From assembly GCA_937905835.1 (NCBI GenBank), contig CALCXK010000073.1, positions 1 through 8,819 on the forward strand: a DNA stretch of 8,819 nucleotides. Direction: 5' to 3'. This DNA comes from an uncultured Ilumatobacter sp. (GTDB lineage Bacteria > Actinomycetota > Acidimicrobiia > Acidimicrobiales > Ilumatobacteraceae). The notes under the pieces are model-generated. The model had not been told where the DNA came from. It did no database searches and saw nothing but the letters and a program-made list of their open reading frames with translations. Made by a program: the position numbers and the translations under genes. Shown here one piece after another: positions 4,969 to 8,819 of the stretch. Position 1 is the first letter of the stretch, and each line of letters starts with the position of its first letter.

Positions 4969-7417
4969 CGTCGAGGCGCCAGGAGATGGCGTCGTCGGCC
5001 ATTGTGGTCGGGTCGCCGGTTGTGATGTTGGCGGTGAAGCCGCCCGATCCGGCCGTCACATTCCACGAGCCGCCGGTGATGGTGGTGCGACCGCGAAGAT
5101 GCCAGGTGCCTGCAACGAGCAGTGCTTCTCCGGCAGCGGTTGTGGTGATCGTGCCGTTCGGTGTGTCGAGGTTGGCGGTTGCCGAGAACCGGTCGACGCC
5201 GGTCGACGACGGCAGGTCGGTGCCGCGGCTGATCGTGACGGTGACTGCGGCTGATGAGATGACCGCGGCGATGCCTTTCGACACGACGCTGGCTCCGGGG
5301 GCGTTGGTGACGTAGGTTTGGACGGTCGAGCCGGCGTTCGACGTGTCGTCGCTCGATTCCACGCCGGTAGCCGAGTCGGGGCCGGTGTCGGTGATTGGCG
5401 CGGTCAGTTGCACCCGTGTGGCTGCGGAGGTCGCGAAGGCAGTTTCGGGGCCGACTCGCCCGGCGATGCCGACGCCGCGGGCGCGTAGCTCGGTGCGGGT
5501 GCCGAGGGTAAATGAGGTACAGATCGGTGCGCCGACTCCGCGTGATCTGGTGACGCCGTCGGCGTCGTTGACGTAGCGGCCGGTGAGCATGGCGTCGGTG
5601 CTCGCGAACACCTGGGGCGCGGTTGATGCTCCGAGTATTGCGAGCCAGCGTGATTCGATGTAGTCGTCGCGGCCGACGCACACATGGTCGGGTGCGGCCG
5701 TGGTGGCGTAGACGGGTGCGAGGTCGAGTGAGGTGAAGAATGCCCGGTCGAGCCCGGTCGGCGCTGAGGCGCCAGATGCTGGGGTGTTGCCGGCAACGAG
5801 CCGTGCGGCTTGGGCGATGAGTGTGGACGACATGACCGATTCGCCGCCGACGGCGACGACAAAGCCGGGCACGGTGCAGCCGGGGTCGGCTTGCACGCTG
5901 GAGCAGAACGAGTCGGTGGGCTCGAAGGCGCCCGACAGCAGTTGCTGTAGCGAGGCGGGCAGCGCGGTGGCACCGGCGGGTACGAGCAGTACGGGCACGG
6001 CGTCGTGGTTGGAGCCAGCGGCAAGGGTGGCGGTGCTGATTGGGGCTTCGCCGGTGAGCGGCGCAAGGGCCCGTGCGGGTGCGCCGGTTCCGATCGCGGC
6101 GCCGTTGGCGGCACCGCACCATGGGCCTGCGCCGAGCGCGTCGGGCCATCCCTGGCCGGCGGCACCGTTGCCGGATGATGCCGCAATACAGACCATGGCC
6201 CCGGAGTACTCGTCGGCGCGCCCGGTTGGCCACCATCCGCCGAGGCGGCGGGCCATTTCGACGCTCGTGTCATAACGGTCGGTGCCAGCAATACGGGTGG
6301 CGACTCCCCCGCTGAGGTTCTCGGCTTCGCCAAGCACCGTTTCGGGGATGCGGGCGGTGCCGCCGAGGACAATGATGTTGTCGACGTTGAGTGTGACGAG
6401 TGCTTGTGCTGTGGCGGCGGGCAGGGTGTTGGTGCCGTCGTGGAGGAGTACCGGGACCTGCCAGAAGCTGGTCCACCAGCCGGCTGCGAGGGCGTCGGCG
6501 CCGGTCAGGCCTTCGGCGAGTACCACGGTGCGTCCGAGCACTCGGCACGCTAAGGCGCTGTCGCGTAGTTCGATGGTTGCGTTGCCGTAAAACCCCATGC
6601 GGGCGGCGCCGTCGTTGACGACGAGGTCGGTGCATGGTGTGCTGGGTGGCTGGAAGGTGCCGGTGCCGAGGGCCGCGGCGATGGCAGCGGCGGTGGCGTA
6701 GCGGTCGGCGCCTGACACGCGGAACACCTCGTCGTAGCCGAGGCTGACGAGTTCGTTATCGACTGCCGCGGGTACGGCGGCTGGGCCGCCAACAACGATT
6801 GCTTGGCGGGCCAGGGTGCAGCCGCCGGAACGCATTTCTTGTGCGGCGAGGCGGGCTGGTGCGCCGAGTGCCGTGGCGCTTTGGCGGGTCGAGGGTGTGA
6901 CGATGACTGGGGCGGTTTGGGTGTCGACGCGGGCGAATCCGCCGATCGGGTCAAAGAGGGGGTCGGCGGCGGCGCTGCGACGCAGGAAGGGTTCGCTCGA
7001 CTGGTCGGTTGGGTCAGACAGTGCGGAGGCGGCGAGTGAGTCGGCTGGTGTGTCGCCGGCAACGATGATGATTGCCCGGGGGCAGGTGCCGACGCCCCAC
7101 CAGTCGTTTGCGGCGGCGAGTGTGGCTGCGCCGCCCGATGACGGGTCGGGGGTGTCGAACGGGTAGTCGCCTTGGCCGCGTAGGCCGAGGGCGAGGGCGA
7201 GTGATGTTTGTTCGCGGTCGGCGCCTGCGTAGCGGATTGCGTTGGTCCACGATTCTAGTTCGGGCGCGACGGCGGTCGATGCGGGCCATTGCGTTGGTTT
7301 GGGGACGTCGTTGCTCGCTGCTGCCGATGTGGCCACGATCAGTGACGGTATGGCAAGGGCTGCTCCCAATGCGGCGACGCGGAGGCTGGGCCGGCGCATG
7401 GGGGTGCGACGTTTCAC
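4955..7417 (-). CDS. Secreted cell-wall-binding repeat 2 (CWB2) protein with unassigned C-terminal domain
   Basis: Predicted secreted wall-associated protein of 820 residues. The N-terminus has basic residues, a hydrophobic core (about 13-30) and an Ala-Ala-Ala motif (32-34), consistent with signal-peptidase cleavage after 34. Three CWB2-like units follow, at about 61-223, 231-366 and 374-540. Unit hallmarks are visible: SGADRYATA (235-243), GTDRYDTS (378-385), LTGADALAA (304-312), VPVLLHDG (321-328) and IIVLGGTARIPE (348-359). Units one and three are more divergent. Three units is the usual number for CWB2 modules, which in clostridia hold proteins on the wall through an anionic polymer. Residues about 550-820 match nothing I recognise; they are Thr/Ser/Gly/Ala-rich and look beta-rich. 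Ten cysteines could form disulfides. GTG 7417 is the chosen start, 13 bp after the sigma gene, with no clear ribosome site; ATG 7399 is an alternative. The role of the C-terminal part is unknown. Confidence 0.88.
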   Translation of the reverse strand: MKRRTPMRRPSLRVAALGAALAIPSLIVATSAAASNDVPKPTQWPASTAVAPELESWTNAIRYAGADREQTSLALALGLRGQGDYPFDTPDPSSGGAATLAAANDWWGVGTCPRAIIIVAGDTPADSLAASALSDPTDQSSEPFLRRSAAADPLFDPIGGFARVDTQTAPVIVTPSTRQSATALGAPARLAAQEMRSGGCTLARQAIVVGGPAAVPAAVDNELVSLGYDEVFRVSGADRYATAAAIAAALGTGTFQPPSTPCTDLVVNDGAARMGFYGNATIELRDSALACRVLGRTVVLAEGLTGADALAAGWWTSFWQVPVLLHDGTNTLPAATAQALVTLNVDNIIVLGGTARIPETVLGEAENLSGGVATRIAGTDRYDTSVEMARRLGGWWPTGRADEYSGAMVCIAASSGNGAAGQGWPDALGAGPWCGAANGAAIGTGAPARALAPLTGEAPISTATLAAGSNHDAVPVLLVPAGATALPASLQQLLSGAFEPTDSFCSSVQADPGCTVPGFVVAVGGESVMSSTLIAQAARLVAGNTPASGASAPTGLDRAFFTSLDLAPVYATTAAPDHVCVGRDDYIESRWLAILGASTAPQVFASTDAMLTGRYVNDADGVTRSRGVGAPICTSFTLGTRTELRARGVGIAGRVGPETAFATSAATRVQLTAPITDTGPDSATGVESSDDTSNAGSTVQTYVTNAPGASVVSKGIAAVISSAAVTVTISRGTDLPSSTGVDRFSATANLDTPNGTITTTAAGEALLVAGTWHLRGRTTITGGSWNVTAGSGGFTANITTGDPTTMADDAISWRLDALTN

Positions 7418-7430
7418 CGGTGGCGGGCTA

Positions 7431-8819
7431 TCAGTTCGACAGGGTGAGCGTCAGGTTGCCCTCGGAGAGCGAACCGTTGACGTTGCCTGATTGTGCGAGT
7501 TGGCCGGTGGCGCCTGATGCCCGGAACACACCTGACATGTTGAGGTTGGTTGGCGCCTCGCCTGCGATGTAGGCCTCGGGTGATGTGGCGTATCCGGCAA
7601 TCCGAATGTCGATGGCGCCTGACTCGAGTTGGACGGTCAGGGTGGCATCGATGCGGTACGAGCCGCTCGGGTCGGGTGGCTGGACGCCGATACGGCCCGA
7701 CATGGACCCGGACAACGACTGTTCGTCGACGTTGATCGTCGCTGCGCCTGACAGGTCGAGGCGGGGCCCGGCCGGGACAACCGTGACAGAGCTGGCGAAT
7801 GAGCCTCCGCTGAGCAGCGGAGGCAACGTGGTGGGCGCACTGGTGGCTGGCACGGTGGCTGGCACGGTGGTGGCGGGGGCCTCGGTGGGGACCGGGGTGA
7901 CGATTGGCACGGTGGTGGCGGGGGCGACGGTTGTTGCGACTTCGGCAACGACGGGCGCGGGTACGGCGGCGGCGACGGTTGTCTCCGGCTCGGGCGCTAT
8001 GGCTGCGGGGGCGGTGGCGGCCGCCACGGTGACGATGGCTGCAGCAGCGGGTGCTGGGGCTTCGAGTTGGATTGGTGCTGCGAGTGTGTCGATGGTCTGC
8101 TGGGATGTTTCGACTTCGACAACGATGGGCACGGGGCGTTCGATGGGGTTTTCGGGGGCGGCGGACACGGCGACGGCAACTGCGCCGATGCCAATAGCAG
8201 CTTTGGTGAGGAGTGGGAGCGCGGTGGGTGCGTGGATGACCACGGAGTTGGCGGTGTCGATTGCTGGTTGGAGGGTGATTGCCATGCGGCTTGCTGCGCC
8301 GACAGTTTCGGATGCTTTGATTGCTGCGAGGGGGTCGGGCGGTGGGGCGGCTGCGAGTGCGCCTTTGCCGGGGCGTCGGAGCAGGACGTAGCAGGCGATC
8401 GGGAAGGCGGCTGCGCCTTGGATGGCGCGGCGCATTGTGTTTCGGGCGCGGCTGACGCGGGCGCGGGCGTTGGGTTCTGAAACACCGGTGGTGAGGGCGA
8501 TTTCGTCGTAGTCGAGTTCGTCGACGAAGCGCATGATGAGTGCTTGGCGGTGGTTGTCGGGGAGGTCGGCGAGGGCTTGTTCGAGGCCGGTGTCGTCGAT
8601 GTGTAAGCCGAGTTGCTGTTCGATGCTCGGCTCGGCGAGTGACATTGTTGTGTCGCAGGAGAGTCGTTCGGTTTTGTTGTGGTCGCGGCGGCGGCGGTGG
8701 GCGTCGTCGACGCAGACGTTGGCGAGGATTTGGTGGAGCCAGGGCCGGACGCGGCTGTCGTCGTTGATCCGGTCGAATGCGCGGTAGGCGCGGATGAAGG
8801 CTTCTTGGACGAGGTCTTC
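7431..8819 (-). CDS. ECF-type sigma-70 factor with membrane segment and extracytoplasmic-like extension, 5' partial
   Basis: Predicted RNA polymerase sigma factor. The frame stays open to the right edge, so the first codons lie outside; 462 residues are visible. Residues 1-58 are region 2, starting EDLVQEAFIRAY and continuing with RPWLHQILANVCVD before an Arg-rich stretch, which is typical of ECF factors. Region 4 is about 79-135, with LPDNHRQALIMRF and the helix-turn-helix DYDEIALTTGVSEPNARARVSR. A normal ECF factor would end there, but over 320 residues follow: a short hydrophobic patch (about 136-147), a basic RRPGKG, a weak candidate membrane helix (about 201-221, LPLLTKAAIGIGAVAVAVSA), a Pro/Ala/Thr/Val linker with ATTVP repeats (about 222-338) and a Ser/Gly-rich probably beta-rich C-terminal domain (about 339-462). 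Using ATG 8645 as start would wrongly remove region 2. The downstream CWB2 gene begins 13 bp later, so the two are probably co-transcribed. Targets are unknown. Confidence 0.88.
   Translation of the reverse strand, partial: EDLVQEAFIRAYRAFDRINDDSRVRPWLHQILANVCVDDAHRRRRDHNKTERLSCDTTMSLAEPSIEQQLGLHIDDTGLEQALADLPDNHRQALIMRFVDELDYDEIALTTGVSEPNARARVSRARNTMRRAIQGAAAFPIACYVLLRRPGKGALAAAPPPDPLAAIKASETVGAASRMAITLQPAIDTANSVVIHAPTALPLLTKAAIGIGAVAVAVSAAPENPIERPVPIVVEVETSQQTIDTLAAPIQLEAPAPAAAAIVTVAAATAPAAIAPEPETTVAAAVPAPVVAEVATTVAPATTVPIVTPVPTEAPATTVPATVPATSAPTTLPPLLSGGSFASSVTVVPAGPRLDLSGAATINVDEQSLSGSMSGRIGVQPPDPSGSYRIDATLTVQLESGAIDIRIAGYATSPEAYIAGEAPTNLNMSGVFRASGATGQLAQSGNVNGSLSEGNLTLTLSN
7803..7824. 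repeat. Perfect 9-bp inverted repeat inside the sigma-factor gene
   Basis: GCCTCCGCT and AGCGGAGGC flank a 4-nt loop (7812-7815). It lies at the codons for the PPLLSGGS stretch, where the low-complexity linker passes into the C-terminal domain. No T-tract follows on either strand, so it is not a standard intrinsic terminator. It could be an RNA hairpin in the message or simply a result of codon choice. Confidence 0.6.
7849..7925. repeat. Direct repeats encoding the Ala-Thr-Thr-Val-Pro linker
   Basis: The 20-bp sequence GGCACGGTGGTGGCGGGGGC occurs exactly at 7861-7880 and 7906-7925, 45 bp apart and so in the same frame. A shorter copy of its first part is at 7849-7860. On the coding (minus) strand each encodes Ala-Pro-Ala-Thr-Thr-Val-Pro or a piece of it. 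Linker length could vary between strains by recombination or slippage. Confidence 0.75.

Noticed and set aside
4941..6236. A 431-residue Arg/His-rich open frame on the minus strand
   Set aside because: It is a shadow of the CWB2 gene in another frame; its Arg/Pro-rich composition is what a shifted GC-rich frame gives, and the CWB2 frame has clear domains.
7391..7417. Twin-arginine export signal on the CWB2 protein
   Set aside because: Arginine pairs occur near the start, but the following residues do not fit the S/T-RR-x-F-L-K pattern; an ordinary Sec signal fits better.
7585..8391. A 268-residue Val/Ala/Thr/Gly-rich open frame on the plus strand that looks like a surface protein
   Set aside because: It is the antisense of the sigma-factor linker; its repeats mirror the Ala-Thr-Pro-Val codons on the other strand, and it has no signal peptide or ribosome site.
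7431..8645. A 404-residue protein starting at ATG 8645
   Set aside because: The same frame continues open to base 8819 and encodes an unmistakable sigma region 2, so ATG 8645 is an internal methionine between regions 2 and 4.

Overview
The window looks like chromosomal DNA from a high-GC Gram-positive actinobacterium. GC-rich codons, GTG starts, TANNNT boxes placed for leaderless transcription, a cell-wall-binding repeat 2 (CWB2) protein and a C-terminally extended ECF sigma factor together suggest a member of the Acidimicrobiia (Ilumatobacter-like). That taxonomic guess rests on general resemblance only. No RNA genes, insertion sequences, CRISPR arrays or phage genes were seen.

Left half (1-4862): a cell-surface polysaccharide locus. 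It begins with a sugar-phosphate transferase that would load the first sugar onto the lipid carrier (its 5' end lies off the window). This gene overlaps by 8 bp an ExoA-like membrane-associated family 2 glycosyltransferase. A second, soluble family 2 glycosyltransferase lies on the opposite strand and overlaps the tail of the first by 48 bp. It diverges across a 48-bp gap from a Wzm/TagG-type ABC permease, which overlaps its Wzt/TagH-type ATPase by 14 bp. Together these make a plausible set for initiation, elongation and ABC-dependent export of a surface glycan. The 48-bp divergent gap holds two back-to-back -10-like boxes and a perfect 13-bp palindrome between them.

Junction (4863-4968): two short tandem repeats, a 17-bp unit twice and a 14-bp unit four times. 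The 14-bp array contains the stop codon of the next gene and supplies stops in all three frames of the minus strand.

Right half (4955-8819, minus strand): two closely spaced genes, 13 bp apart, transcribed right to left. The upstream one is an ECF-type sigma-70 factor whose frame stays open to the right edge. It therefore includes a clear region 2 as well as region 4, followed by a long extension: a weak membrane segment, a Pro/Ala/Thr/Val linker and a Ser/Gly-rich, probably beta-rich C-terminal domain. The downstream one is a secreted 820-residue protein with three CWB2-like units and an unassigned C-terminal region of about 270 residues.

The most interesting point is the pairing of an apparently membrane-anchored sigma factor with a secreted cell-wall protein, next to a polymer export locus. 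The sequence supports the architecture; the signalling idea is inference.
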